Positions 27,257-37,284 are shown, counted from the stretch's first letter. The stretch is 64,000 bases of DNA from Hyphomicrobiales bacterium (GCA_900466745.1 UBNE01000022.1:676-64675), one strand, 5' to 3'. Program-made: numbers and translations. The notes: a model not told the origin generated them from the sequence alone.

Positions 27257-27844
27257 ATGATCCAGACCCGCCGCAATCTCATCAAGGGCGGCCTTGCCCT
27301 GGCCGGCTCCGGCCTGGCAGGGGTGACGGTCCCGGCGGCCGCGCAGGGCTATGGCGGCCAGCGCTCCTTCTCGCAGAACGAGCTCGTCGGCTCGGGCCAC
27401 AAATTCTTCGGCAACGTCTCGCGCGGCCTCGCTTTGGCGATCGAGGAAGCGGTGCGCCGCTGGGGCGAGCCCAATGGCTATATCCTGGGGCAGGAGGCCT
27501 CCGGCGCCTTCGTCGGCGGGCTGCGCTATGGCGAGGGCACGCTCTACACCCGCAATGCCGGCGACCGCCGCGTCTTCTGGCAGGGGCCCTCGATCGGCTT
27601 CGACTTCGGCGGCGAGGGCGCGCGCACGATGATGCTGGTCTACAACCTGCCGGTGGTCGAGGCGATGTACCAGCGCTTCGGCGGGGTCGACGGCTCGGCC
27701 TATTTCATCGGCGGCTTCGGCTTCACCGCGCTGACGGCGGAGGGCATCACCGTGGTGCCGATCCGCTCCGGCGTCGGCTGGCGGCTCGGCGTCAATCTCG
27801 GCTATCTGAAGTTCTCGCCGCAGGCGACCTGGAACCCGTTCTGA
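27257..27844 (+). CDS. eipA: DUF1134 periplasmic protein (EipA homologue)
   Basis: A 195-residue protein with an N-terminal export signal that looks Tat-like (TRRNLIKGGLALAGSGLAG), then Gly/aromatic-rich beta sequence: IEEAVRRWGEPNGYILGQE, YGEGTLYTRN, FDFGGEGART and GFTALTAEGITVVPIRSGVG. This is the DUF1134 family, whose Brucella member EipA is a small soluble periplasmic beta-barrel needed for envelope integrity. It is conserved in most Hyphomicrobiales. It stands alone, with a 298-base region upstream shared divergently with the YHS gene. Confidence 0.85.
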   Translation: MIQTRRNLIKGGLALAGSGLAGVTVPAAAQGYGGQRSFSQNELVGSGHKFFGNVSRGLALAIEEAVRRWGEPNGYILGQEASGAFVGGLRYGEGTLYTRNAGDRRVFWQGPSIGFDFGGEGARTMMLVYNLPVVEAMYQRFGGVDGSAYFIGGFGFTALTAEGITVVPIRSGVGWRLGVNLGYLKFSPQATWNPF

Positions 27845-28200
27845 ACGGCTGCGCTCCCGAAATCGGACAGGCGCGAAACGGCGCGTGAACCGAAGTTAAA
27901 CCATGGCGCGGCAGGCTGGGCGAACTCTTCCGTCGAGACGAGGACCGCGTGCTCATCTATCTCGCCATCGCCTGGCTCGGCTGCGCCGCGATTTTCCTCG
28001 AACTGGCGGATCGCGCCCCGCTCATCGGCGAGTGAGACGCGCCGGGCAGCGGCGCGGTGCCGCCCGCCGGCCATGCGTTCCGCCGTCTTTCGTGAGCCTG
28101 CCCGGGCTGCCGCCTTCCGGCCTTTTTCAGCCGCGACTCTGCGGCCGGCGCCGTCTATAACCGGCGGCGCGTCCTCAAGGCCTTCAATCCGAGATCCTTC
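27845..28200. other. Intergenic region with one possible small ORF
   Basis: 356 bases between the EipA homologue and pgm. A 28-codon frame (27949-28035, below) is the only coding candidate. I see no strong terminator after eipA and no clear operator before pgm; ggcggcgcg runs near 28161 are part of ordinary GC-rich sequence. Confidence 0.5.
27949..28035 (+). CDS. Possible 28-residue membrane microprotein
   Basis: GTG-initiated frame reading (M)LIYLAIAWLGCAAIFLEL followed by a short polar tail with ADRAPLIGE. It is one hydrophobic helix with a C-terminal acidic end, resembling many small membrane peptides. The upstream gacgaggacc is a fair ribosome-binding site (GAGG seven bases from GTG). 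No homology can be checked here; chance is a real alternative. Confidence 0.3.
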   Translation: MLIYLAIAWLGCAAIFLELADRAPLIGE

Positions 28201-29850
28201 ATGACCGTTTCAGTGAGTCCGCAGGCCGGAAAACGGCTCGAACCCGCCATGCTCGTCGACGTGGCTGCCCTGACGAAGGCGTATTTCGATCGGCCCGACC
28301 CGTCGCAGCGCGCGCAGCAGGTGGCCTTCGGCACCTCCGGCCATCGCGGCTCGGCCTTCGCCGGCTCCTTCAACGAGGCGCATATCCTCGCCATCGCCCA
28401 GGCGATCTGCCTCTATCGCCGCGAGCAGGGCATCGATGGGCCGCTCTTCCTCGGCATCGACACCCATGCGCTCTCGCGCAACGCCTTCGAGACGGTGCTG
28501 GAGGTCTTCGCCGCCAATGGCGTGACCACGATGATCGACGAGAAGCTCGGCTTCACCCCGACCCCGGTGATCTCGCACGCGATCCTGACCTATAATCGCG
28601 GGCGCCGGGCGGGGAAGGCGGACGGCGTGGTGATCTCGCCCTCGCACAACCCGCCGGCCGATGGCGGGCTGAAATACAACCCGCCCCATGGCGGCCCGGC
28701 CGATACCGACGCGACCGGCTGGATCGAGAAGAAGGCCAACGCCTTCCTGGCGGACAAGCTCGCCGGCATCGTCCGCACGCCCTACGAGAAGGCGCTGACG
28801 AGCGAACATGTCCGGCGCCACGACTATATCAGCGGCTATGTCGCCGATCTCGCGCAGGTGGTCGACATGGAGGCGATCGCCGGGGCCGGCGTCGCCATCG
28901 GCATCGACCCGCTCGGCGGGGCGGGGCTGGACTATTACCAGCCGATCATCGACCGTTACCGGCTGAAGGCGACGATCGTCAGCACGGCCCTGGATCCGGC
29001 CTTCGGCTTCATGACCGCCGACTGGGACGGCAAGATCCGGATGGACTGCTCCTCGCCCTACGCCATGGCGAGCCTGATCGGCATGCGCGACCGGTTCGAC
29101 GTCGCCTTCGCCAACGACACCGACGCCGACCGGCACGGCATCGTCACCCGCAGCAGCGGGCTGATGAACCCGAACCATTATCTCGCCGCCGCCAGCGCCT
29201 ATCTCTTCGCCAACCGTCCGGGCTGGCGGGCGGATGCGGCGATCGGCAAGACCGTGGTGTCGAGCGCGATCATCGACCGCGTCGCGGGCAAGCTCGGGCG
29301 CCGGCTGGTCGAGGTGCCGGTCGGCTTCAAATGGTTCGTCGACGGGCTGATCTCAGGCAGCTTCGGCTTCGCGGGCGAGGAGAGCGCCGGCGCCTCCTTC
29401 CTGCGCCGGGACGGCTCGGTCTGGACCACCGACAAGGACGGCATCATTCTCGGGCTGCTCGCGGCCGAGATCACCGCCCGGACCGGCAGCGACCCGGGCG
29501 TGCTCTACGACAGCCTGACCGCCGAGCTGGGCAAGCCCTGCTATGCGCGCGTCGATGCGCCGGCCACGGCCGCGCAGAAGGCGGTGCTGAAGAACCTCTC
29601 GCCGGCCCAGATCGCGACGAGGGAGCTGGCCGGCGAGCCGATCACCGCGATCCTCAGCGAGGCGCCCGGCAACGGCGCGCCGATCGGGGGCCTCAAGGTG
29701 ACGAGCGCCGAGGGCTGGTTCGCGGCCCGGCCCTCCGGCACCGAGGAGGTCTACAAGATCTACGCCGAGAGCTTCCGCGACGAAGCCCATCTCGCCCGCA
29801 TCCAGGACGAGGCGCGGCAGATCGTCGGGGCCGCCTTCGCGGCGGCCTGA
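28201..29850 (+). CDS. pgm: Phosphoglucomutase (alpha-D-glucose phosphate-specific)
   Basis: 549 residues of the E. coli Pgm type, interconverting glucose 6- and 1-phosphate and feeding glycogen and UDP-glucose. FGTSGHRGSA (43-52) opens domain 1; the phosphoserine is S148 in ISPSHNPPADGG; the metal loop is ANDTDADRHG; GFAGEESAGASFLR and RPSGTEEVYKIYAE end the active site. It supplies glucose 1-phosphate for rfbA and for UDP-glucose used by ugd. It converges on the small zinc-ribbon gene. Confidence 0.95.
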   Translation: MTVSVSPQAGKRLEPAMLVDVAALTKAYFDRPDPSQRAQQVAFGTSGHRGSAFAGSFNEAHILAIAQAICLYRREQGIDGPLFLGIDTHALSRNAFETVLEVFAANGVTTMIDEKLGFTPTPVISHAILTYNRGRRAGKADGVVISPSHNPPADGGLKYNPPHGGPADTDATGWIEKKANAFLADKLAGIVRTPYEKALTSEHVRRHDYISGYVADLAQVVDMEAIAGAGVAIGIDPLGGAGLDYYQPIIDRYRLKATIVSTALDPAFGFMTADWDGKIRMDCSSPYAMASLIGMRDRFDVAFANDTDADRHGIVTRSSGLMNPNHYLAAASAYLFANRPGWRADAAIGKTVVSSAIIDRVAGKLGRRLVEVPVGFKWFVDGLISGSFGFAGEESAGASFLRRDGSVWTTDKDGIILGLLAAEITARTGSDPGVLYDSLTAELGKPCYARVDAPATAAQKAVLKNLSPAQIATRELAGEPITAILSEAPGNGAPIGGLKVTSAEGWFAARPSGTEEVYKIYAESFRDEAHLARIQDEARQIVGAAFAAA

Positions 29851-29887
29851 CCGGCATTGCCCGCTCGATAACGCGGCGGGCCCGCCC

Positions 29888-30094
29888 TCACCAGTCGATC
29901 GGGTCGGAGATGGCGGGGCGGCGTCCCGGCGTCGCCTCGCGCAGGAGCGAGCCGATCCTACGCTTGTACTCGGCCCAGGAGGCGAGGACGTGCCCGCATT
30001 TCGCGCAGGTGACGTCGCTGTTCTGCTCGATCCGGCCGGGCACCGAAACGCTGGCCGATCCGCAGATATGGCACTGAAAGCCGTCTCGCCCCAC
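29888..30094 (-). CDS. Small zinc-ribbon protein
   Basis: 68 residues with CHIC (8-11) and CAKC near residues 30-33, the two knuckles of a rubredoxin-like zinc ribbon, and a basic C-terminus (YKRRIGSLLREATPGRR). Function unknown; such proteins often bind nucleic acid or larger enzymes. It is 85 bases downstream of the last gene of the cobalamin operon on the same strand and could be its sixth gene. Confidence 0.6.
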   Translation of the reverse strand: MGRDGFQCHICGSASVSVPGRIEQNSDVTCAKCGHVLASWAEYKRRIGSLLREATPGRRPAISDPIDW

Positions 30095-30179
30095 CGCCTG
30101 CTCCTGATGCTCCGGGCCGCGGCCGGCCCGTGCGCGCCATCAGTGGACAGGAGAGATGACTGGCGGCTGAACGCGCCGG

Positions 30180-31196
30180 TCAGTGCTTGTAGGGATCGTC
30201 CGCCGCGTCCTCGCCGGCGGCCTCGCGTTGGTCGAAGAAGGCGAGCCAGTCCTGGAGCGCCGGGGCCGGCGCCCCGGGCGCGGCGGCGAGCTGGCGCAGT
30301 GCCACCCGCAGCGCATGGCGGCCGAAGCGGCTCTGCGGCGCGGCGAAGCGGCGGGGATCCTCGCCGGAAGCGACCGCCGCTCTGACGGCATGCTTGACCG
30401 CCACGAGCGCGGGGTCGCCGAAGCGCGCCAGAAGCGCCTCGAAGCGCCGATGGTCGCCCAGATCGAAGGGGCGGGGGCGGCCGAGGGCGTCCCTGGCCGG
30501 ATGGGCCGGCACGAGATGGGCGCAGGGCACGAAGCCTTCCGGAATCGGCTCGGTCGCGGCATGGGTGCGGCCCGTCCGCAGCAGTTGCGGCAGGACATGG
30601 GTATGCGGTCCCTCCGGGCTTCGGCCGTCGGCCGGGGGAATCGGCTGATAGACCTCGCAGCGGCCGATCCGGCCGAGGAAGACGCGATGCGGCCCGGCCG
30701 CGACGATGGCCGCCATCGCCGGGTTGCCGGGCTCGAACAGCGAGCGCCCGGCCTGGGCCCGCAGCAGCCGCAGCAGTTCGGGGTCCGCGCTGCGGATGCA
30801 GATATCGGCCTGGTGCGTGCCGAGGCCCATGTCGAAGAGGATGCCTGCGGCGTCCTCCCGGCGCAGCGCCTCGGCGTCGGGGCCGAGCTCGGTCAGGACC
30901 CCGCGCCGGTTCATCGCGCACTCCGCCTCCGGCAGGCAGAGCGCGATGCGGTGGCTCCAGCCCGTGCCGACGGCCGTCTCGGAGGCGAAGAGGCGCAGCC
31001 CCTCGAGCCGCCGGAAGCCGACGCCGCCGCGGGCCGTCGCCGCCGCCAGCAGCCCGGCCTCGTCGGTGATCGCGACCGGCTCGCCAGGGTCGCGCATATA
31101 TTCGGCGATGGCGCCGAAGGTGCCGAGATTCCACTGGCTCGACGGGTCGTGGAGATGCGCGCGCAGGATGTCGCGGACCGTATCGTGATCGTTCAT
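30180..31196 (-). CDS. Protein of unknown function in the cobalamin operon
   Basis: 338 residues, soluble, no signal peptide or membrane segment. I do not recognise the family. Visible traits: SSQWNLGTFGAIAEYMRD near residue 20, MNRRGVLTELGPD, DMGLGTHQADICIR, and a histidine cluster GPHTHVLPQLLRTGRTHAA then CAHLVPAHP, which could bind metal or corrin. It starts seven bases after the btuD stop and is on the same strand, hence probably under the riboswitch. Possible roles are corrinoid remodelling or intracellular delivery; this is inference. Start chosen at ATG 31196, the first that does not run into btuD. Confidence 0.75.
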   Translation of the reverse strand: MNDHDTVRDILRAHLHDPSSQWNLGTFGAIAEYMRDPGEPVAITDEAGLLAAATARGGVGFRRLEGLRLFASETAVGTGWSHRIALCLPEAECAMNRRGVLTELGPDAEALRREDAAGILFDMGLGTHQADICIRSADPELLRLLRAQAGRSLFEPGNPAMAAIVAAGPHRVFLGRIGRCEVYQPIPPADGRSPEGPHTHVLPQLLRTGRTHAATEPIPEGFVPCAHLVPAHPARDALGRPRPFDLGDHRRFEALLARFGDPALVAVKHAVRAAVASGEDPRRFAAPQSRFGRHALRVALRQLAAAPGAPAPALQDWLAFFDQREAAGEDAADDPYKH

Positions 31197-31203
31197 TCTG
31201 GTC

Positions 31204-31979
<776 letters not shown>

Positions 31980-31983
<4 letters not shown>

Positions 31984-32999
31984 CGCGCCTCCCGCCGCAT
32001 CCGGTCCACGAGGCTGAACAGGAAGGGCGCGCCGATCAGCGCCGTCACCACCCCGAGCTTGAGCTCCGGGCGGATCGGCGCCAGCCTGAGCGCCGTGTCG
32101 GCCAGCAGGACCAGGATCGCGCCGCCGAAGCCGCTGGCCAGCAGCAGCCGGCCGGGCCGGTTCGCCACCGCCGGCCGCAGCAGATGCGGCACGACGAGGC
32201 CGACGAAGCCGATCGCGCCGGCGACGGCGACCGCGCTGCCGACGGCGAGCGCGGTGCCGCCGATCAGCCGGACGCGCAGCCAGGTCAGGTCGACGCCGAG
32301 GCTGGCGGCGGTGTCCTCGCCCAGCGTCAGCGCGTCGAGCGCGGGGGCGGTCGAGAGCAGCAGGGCCCAGCCGACGAGCATCAGCGGCAGGGCGAGCAGC
32401 ACATGGGCGAGGCTGCGATCGGCGAGCGAGCCCATCAGCCAGAAGACGATCTCCAGCGCGGCATAGGGATTGGGAGCGAGGTTCAGCGCCAGCGAGGTGG
32501 CGGCCCCGGCGAAGCTGTTGAGCGCGACGCCGGCGAGGATCAGCGTCGTGGTGCCGGCGCCGCGGCCGAGCAGGATGAAGAGCAGCAGCGTCGCCAGCAC
32601 GGCGCCGGCGATGCCGCCGAGCGGCAGCGCCAGGGCCACGCTGGCGGAAAGCCCGCTGTAGAAGGCGAGGACCGCGCCGAAGGCGGCCGTGCTGGAGACG
32701 CCGATCACCCCCGGCTCGGCCAGCGGGTTGCGCAGCAGCCCCTGCAGCGCGGCGCCGGACAGGCCCAGGCTGAAGCCGACGAGCGCGCCGAGCATGGCGC
32801 GCGGCAGGCGCAATTCGCGCAGCACCAGCGCCGGCAGGCTCTCCCGGCCGGCCAGCAGGTCGCCGAAGGCCGCGCCGAGATCGAGCGGGGCGTAGCCCAC
32901 GGCGACGGAAAGCGCGAAGACGGCGAGCAGGGCGAGGCCGAGCAGCGCCAGCAGCAGGGACGGCGGCAAGGGCGAGGGTCCGCGGCCGGCGCGTCTCAT
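31980..32999 (-). CDS. btuC: Cobalamin ABC transporter permease
   Basis: 339 residues with about ten hydrophobic helices, the FecCD/BtuC family. GRESLPALVLRELRLPRAML and GLSGAALQGLLRNPLAEPGV are the conserved cytoplasmic-loop and helix motifs, and TLGEDTAASLGVDL lies later. It forms the inner-membrane channel with BtuD; BtuF delivers substrate from the periplasm. ATGA overlaps link it to both neighbours. Confidence 0.88.
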
Positions 33000-33868
33000 C
33001 GGGCCTCCCCGGCCGCGTCGGCAAGCAGCTCGATCGCGTCGAGCACGCTCGGGCCGGCGCAGCTCCAGAGCCGCGAGGGCAGGGCGACGAGCTTCAGCCG
33101 GGCGCCGAGCTTCCCGATCAGCGGGTGGTGCAGCACCTCGTTGGCGAGCGAGGGCGGGCCGCCGGGCATGTCGTTGAGGATCAGCATCTGCGCCTTGCTC
33201 AGCGCGACGGTTTCCAGGGCGATCTGGCCGTAGCTCTCGATGCCGAGATCGGCGGCGAGATTGTCAAGCCCCGCCGCGGTGAGGATCTCGTCGACCAGCG
33301 AGCCGCGCCCGACCGTGAATCCGCTGGGGCGCAGGACGATGGCGCGCGGGTGCCCGGCCGGGCGCCTTGCCGCGATGGCGGCGAGGCGCGCGTCGATCGC
33401 GGCGACGAGCCGGGCGCCGCGCGCCTCCTCGCCGAGCAGGGCCGCCATCTCCGTGATCTGGCCGCGCATCTCGGCGATGCTGCGCGGCACGCCGAATTCA
33501 TGCACCGGCACGCCGGCGCGCCTCAGCAGGGCGACGGCCGGGCGGGTGGTGTAGGCGCCCGCGACGACGAGGTCGGGCCTGTCCGCCAGCACCTCCTCGA
33601 CGAGGCCGTGATTGACCCCAACCGCGCCCGCCGCCTCGGCCATGTTGGCGTTGCGCGGATCGCGCGACAGCCAGGTGACGGACGCGATGCGATCGCGGTC
33701 GGCCAGGCGCAGGACCAGCTCGTCCGTGCACATGTTGAGCGAGACGATCCGCGCCGGCCTGCCCGCCGCCGCGCCGGCCGGCGCGGGCAGGGCCCAGGCC
33801 ACGGCGCCCGCCAGCATGACGGCACGGGAGGCGCCGGCCGGCCGAAGCCGTGCGCGCAGGCGCCTCAT
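32996..33868 (-). CDS. btuF: Cobalamin-binding periplasmic protein
   Basis: 290 residues with a signal peptide (LAGAVAWALPAPAGAAAG) and the class III binding-protein fold: RIVSLNMCTDELVLRLADRD near residue 40, VVAGAYTTRPAVALLRRAG, and ESYGQIALETVALSKAQMLI. BtuF-like proteins bind cobalamin and dock on BtuC. Identity as cobalamin-specific rests on the riboswitch and on the btuB neighbour. Confidence 0.85.
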   Translation of the reverse strand: MRRLRARLRPAGASRAVMLAGAVAWALPAPAGAAAGRPARIVSLNMCTDELVLRLADRDRIASVTWLSRDPRNANMAEAAGAVGVNHGLVEEVLADRPDLVVAGAYTTRPAVALLRRAGVPVHEFGVPRSIAEMRGQITEMAALLGEEARGARLVAAIDARLAAIAARRPAGHPRAIVLRPSGFTVGRGSLVDEILTAAGLDNLAADLGIESYGQIALETVALSKAQMLILNDMPGGPPSLANEVLHHPLIGKLGARLKLVALPSRLWSCAGPSVLDAIELLADAAGEAR

Positions 33869-35826
33869 CCGCCCAACGCCACCTTGATCCCGCCGAAGGC
33901 GCCGAAGCCGGGCACGAGAAAGCCGACCGGGTTCTCCCAGCGCTTGTCGAACAGGTTGTCGATGCGGCCGAAGACGGCGACCTTGTCGGTCGCCTTGTAT
34001 TCGGCGGCGAGGTTGACCAGCGTCGCGCCCTTGGCCTTGAGGCGCGACACCGAGAAGTCGCGATTGCCGTCGATCCAGGGGCCGACATAGATCAGCGTCG
34101 CCGAGAGGGTGAGCTTCTCCATCGGGGTCCAGGTCGCGGTGGCGCTGGCCTTGTGGCGCGGCCGGCGCAGCAGCTCCTGCCGGGCGCTCTCGTCCTTGGC
34201 CAGGGTAAAGGTGTAGTCGGCGCGGATACGGAATTGCGGCGAGATCTCCAGCGCCGCGAAGGCTTCGACGCCATTCGTCCGGGCCCTGCCGACATTGGCG
34301 TAGGAATCGAAGGTCGCGTTGGTGACGATCAGGTTGCGGATGCTGTTCTGGAACCAGGTGGCGCCGAATTGCAGCTTCCGGTCGAAGAGGGGCTGCTCGA
34401 AGCCGACGTCCCAGCCGCGGCTTTCCTCCGGGCGCAGGTCCGGATTGCCGTGGAAGTTGTAGCCGGGGCGGTAGTCGACGAAGAGCTCGTTCAGCGTCGG
34501 CGCCTTGAAGCCGGTGCCGTAGCTCGCCTTCAGCTTGGTGTCCGTCCAGGGCAGGATGACGGCCGGCGCGACGCGCCAGGTCGTGTGGCCGCCATAGCTG
34601 TCGTCGTCGTCGCGGCGGATATTGGCCGCCAGGAAGAGGCGGTCCTGGATATTGCCCTGATATTCGAGGAAGGCGGCCCTGTTGCCGTTGGAGGCGGTGA
34701 AGTTCGTCGTCTCCAGCCGCTCGCGCTCGTATTGCAGGCCCATGATCAGGTTGTGGCCCTTGGCGATATCGAGGTCGCCGCGCCAGTCGACCTTGGTGCG
34801 CTCGCCGAGATATTCGGTCGGCAGGCCGAGCAGGCCGAAGGCGTTGGGCGAGCGGTTGAAGCGGTCCTGGTTGGTGTAGGAGACGCCGAGGCGGCTGACG
34901 AAGCGTCCGGCGAACGGGTCCCAGACCACCTCGCCGCGGGTCATGGCCTGCGCGTAGTTCTGGCTCGAGCGATAGGGGGTCGGCACGCTCGGGTATCCGG
35001 CATCGTAGGGGTTGAGGAACTTGCCGTCGGTATAGCGGCCGGTCCAGTTGACCCGCAGCGTGTCGGTGAGGGCGAAGCCCAGCCGGGCCGAGTAGGTGTA
35101 GGAATCATAGGCGTTCGGCCGCACCTTCCGCCCGGGCGGGATCAGTTGCGACGGTACGGAATCCGTCGAATCCGAGCGGAAATGGCTGAGGTTGAAGGCG
35201 TAGTCGAAGCGGTCCGTGCCGCCGCTGAAGCCGGCCGACTGGTTGAAGGTTCCGTGCGAGCCGGCCTCGACCCGGGCGGTCACCTTCGGCGGGCCTTCGC
35301 CGCGCCGGGTGGTGATGGAGATGACGCCGCCGAGGGCGTTGGCGCCGTAGAGGCCGCTCTGCGGGCCGCGCAGCACCTCGATGCGCTCGATGTCGTCGGT
35401 CTGCATCGAGCCGAAATCGAAGGAGCGGTTGGGCGTGGAGGGATCGTTGGCCTCGATGCCGTCGATCAGCACCTTGACGTGGTTGGAGTTGGTGCCGCGC
35501 ATGAAGACGGAGGTCTGCCCGCCCGGGCCGCCGATCTGGACGAGGTTGAGGCCGGGTACGGTCGCCAGCGCCTGCGGCAGCGTCCGGCGCTGCTGCTGCT
35601 CGATCTCCTCGGCGGTGACGACGGTGACCGAGCTCGCCACCTCGCGCACCGGCGTCGGCTTGCCGGTGGGGCTGACGACGATTTCGTCGAGCGCGACCGA
35701 ATCCTGCGCGGCGGGTGCGGCCGCGCGATCCTGGCCAAGGGCGGCGCCGGCGGAGCAGGCCAGGCCGAGCAGCGAGACGGAGAGCAGGAGGCGGCCGCGT
35801 CCTGCGGCCTGGCTTAAGGAAAACAC
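33865..35826 (-). CDS. btuB: TonB-dependent cobalamin receptor
   Basis: 653 residues, outer membrane. The start is GTG 35826: a GAGG lies upstream, and it gives a clean signal peptide (LLLSVSLLGLACSAGAALG). The first in-frame ATG at 35904 would lie in the riboswitch leader. The TonB box is in LDEIVVSPTG; the plug domain has LPQALATVPGLNLVQIGGPG, VLRGPQSGLYGANALGGVI; a 22-strand barrel follows with GFKAPTLNELF. It ends in the usual barrel strand but with a terminal GG instead of an aromatic residue. It is first in the operon. Confidence 0.9.
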   Translation of the reverse strand: MFSLSQAAGRGRLLLSVSLLGLACSAGAALGQDRAAAPAAQDSVALDEIVVSPTGKPTPVREVASSVTVVTAEEIEQQQRRTLPQALATVPGLNLVQIGGPGGQTSVFMRGTNSNHVKVLIDGIEANDPSTPNRSFDFGSMQTDDIERIEVLRGPQSGLYGANALGGVISITTRRGEGPPKVTARVEAGSHGTFNQSAGFSGGTDRFDYAFNLSHFRSDSTDSVPSQLIPPGRKVRPNAYDSYTYSARLGFALTDTLRVNWTGRYTDGKFLNPYDAGYPSVPTPYRSSQNYAQAMTRGEVVWDPFAGRFVSRLGVSYTNQDRFNRSPNAFGLLGLPTEYLGERTKVDWRGDLDIAKGHNLIMGLQYERERLETTNFTASNGNRAAFLEYQGNIQDRLFLAANIRRDDDDSYGGHTTWRVAPAVILPWTDTKLKASYGTGFKAPTLNELFVDYRPGYNFHGNPDLRPEESRGWDVGFEQPLFDRKLQFGATWFQNSIRNLIVTNATFDSYANVGRARTNGVEAFAALEISPQFRIRADYTFTLAKDESARQELLRRPRHKASATATWTPMEKLTLSATLIYVGPWIDGNRDFSVSRLKAKGATLVNLAAEYKATDKVAVFGRIDNLFDKRWENPVGFLVPGFGAFGGIKVALGG

Positions 35827-36399
35827 GCGGGGAAACCTCGGGCGTTGACGTCTGTGGCACGTCACCGCGAACGCGATCTCCCCTTCGCCGCCAGATGGCG
35901 GCAAACGGTCGAATCAGCGATCGGCACACCCCGTCCGAACGTGCTCGCGTGTGACCACGGCAGACGGCAGGTCTCCTGGCTCGCGGGTCGGTGCCTTCCG
36001 CCGCCTTCCCGGGGCCGAGTCCCCAGTGGCGTCTGGCGAAAGGCTCGCCGCTTACAGTTGCGGGGGCAGCCGCGGCATGGGGCGGCAAGCCGCCCGCACC
36101 GCGTTCCCTTTTGATCCCCTGAGGGAACCGTCCCGTTCACGACTAGGGCGAAAGCATGGCAAGGTCAATTGGAGCCGCTCGATTTCCAAAGCCGGCGCGA
36201 GAGGCGCTTTTCGGCCGCCGGATCGGCGCCCGCGGCGGCCCCGGATATGACAGGCCGGTGCCGCGGAGATCGGGAAGCATGTCGTCGGCAGGCGCGGATT
36301 CGCCGGCAAGGCGCGCCGAAGGAACGGGCTGCGGGAGGCGAGGGTCGCTGGAGGTGATCCTAGGCCGTTCCGCCCGCCCGCTTCGGGTTGGGGGAAGGA
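35827..36399. other. Leader and promoter region of the cobalamin operon
   Basis: 573 bases without a credible gene between btuB and the tRNA. The part at 35955-36137 is the riboswitch described below; 35827-35954 is the rest of the leader. 36138-36399 presumably holds the operon promoter; I see no further conserved element there. Confidence 0.7.
35955..36137 (-). promoter_or_regulatory. Cobalamin (adenosylcobalamin) riboswitch
   Basis: Read on the minus strand, it contains in order: a 5' helix (ggttccctcagg region), GGGAACGCGGTGCGG, the CCCCCGCAACTGTAAGCGG core near 36048-36069, the B12 box GCCACTGGG (near 36018-36026), a P-rich GGGAAGGCGGCGGAAGGC arm, and the closing GAGCCAGGAGACCTGCC (near 35968-35984). 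These match the cobalamin riboswitch consensus. It should turn off the btuB operon when cobalamin is plentiful, probably by hiding the btuB start region about 130 bases downstream. Confidence 0.93.
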
Positions 36400-36476
36400 T
36401 GGTAGCGGGAGAGGGACTTGAACCCCCGACACGCGGATTATGATTCCGCTGCTCTAACCAGCTGAGCTACCCCGCC
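36400..36476 (-). tRNA. tRNA-Met (CAU), elongator type
   Basis: A 77-base cloverleaf reading GGCGGGGTAGCTCAGC at its 5' end and ending in encoded CCA. Stems: acceptor 7 bp with G-U at both ends, D stem GCTC/GAGC, anticodon stem GCGGA/TCCGC with loop ATCATAA (anticodon CAU at 36440-36442), T-arm with TTCAAGT. It is not the initiator, which would lack a 1-72 pair. tRNA-Ile2 also has CAU before lysidine modification; the sequence is closer to elongator Met. Confidence 0.9.
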
Positions 36477-36599
36477 ACATGTTCCGGGCGCGCCGTCGGC
36501 GACCCGTCACAGGGGCGCGATATAGGGGCGCGCACCGGCCCGCGTCAAGCCTTGCCGTGAGATTTCCCGCGCGGTTCGCATGGTCCCGCGCGGGCCGCC

Positions 36600-37241
36600 T
36601 CAGGCCGGGAGCGAGGCCCGCTTGCGCAGCCGCACCACCTTGAAATAGCCGCGCCCGACATGGACCGTGTCGTAGCGGCCGGTCCGGGCGGCCCAGCCGG
36701 TCAGGCGGCTGACCTTGAAGTCGCTGCTCCAGCCGATCGCCCGGGCCAGCGGCGCCACCGCCGCCCAGAAGGGGGCGAGCGGGCCGCCGTCGTCGACCAG
36801 CCGGCTGGAGATGATGATCTCGCCGCCCGGCTTCAGCACCCGGTCCATCTCGGCCAGGGCCTGCTCGGGATCGGGCACGAGGGTGATGACGAACTGCGCC
36901 GTCACCGCGTCGAAGCGCTCCGCCGTGAAGCCGAGCCGGCAGGCATCCATCACGGTCAGGCCGCGGACATGGCCGAGGCCGCCGGCGGCGACCTTGCGGT
37001 TGGCGACCTTCAGCATGTCGAGCGAGAGATCGGCGCCGACGACGCGGGAGCCCGCGGTGAAATAGGGCAGGGTCAGGCCGGTGCCGACCCCGATCTCGAG
37101 GATGTCGGGCCCGCAGGCGCAGGCCGCCGCCACCGCCTCGCGCTGCGGCCGGGACAGCATGCGCTGATAGACCTTGTCGTAGAACCTGGCCCAGGTGGCA
37201 TAGGCGCGCTTCTGGGTCTCGAGGTGGTCTGTCACCGGCAT
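36600..37241 (-). CDS. pmtA: PmtA-like phosphatidylethanolamine N-methyltransferase
   Basis: 213 residues, a class I SAM methyltransferase. ILEIGVGTGLTLPYF (near 47-61) is the SAM loop, GADLSLDMLKVANRKV the acidic loop region, FDAVTAQFVITLVPDP and VLKPGGEIIISSRL the later motifs. The sequence resembles Rhodobacter/Sinorhizobium PmtA, which methylates phosphatidylethanolamine toward phosphatidylcholine at the cytoplasmic membrane face. It follows mnmA by 43 bases on the same strand. ATG 37241 gives the family N-terminus. Confidence 0.8.
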   Translation of the reverse strand: MPVTDHLETQKRAYATWARFYDKVYQRMLSRPQREAVAAACACGPDILEIGVGTGLTLPYFTAGSRVVGADLSLDMLKVANRKVAAGGLGHVRGLTVMDACRLGFTAERFDAVTAQFVITLVPDPEQALAEMDRVLKPGGEIIISSRLVDDGGPLAPFWAAVAPLARAIGWSSDFKVSRLTGWAARTGRYDTVHVGRGYFKVVRLRKRASLPA

Positions 37242-37284
37242 CGGCGGATCCGCACAGGCAAAGGGAAGGGAGGTGGCCGGGGCG

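Noticed and set aside
35827-35904. Upstream ATG start for btuB
   Set aside because: The added residues lie in the riboswitch leader and block a normal signal peptide; GTG 35826 has a GAGG site and a clean signal.
36400-36476. tRNA-Ile2 (lysidine-modified CAU)
   Set aside because: Possible from the anticodon, but the rest of the sequence is closer to elongator tRNA-Met; left as Met.
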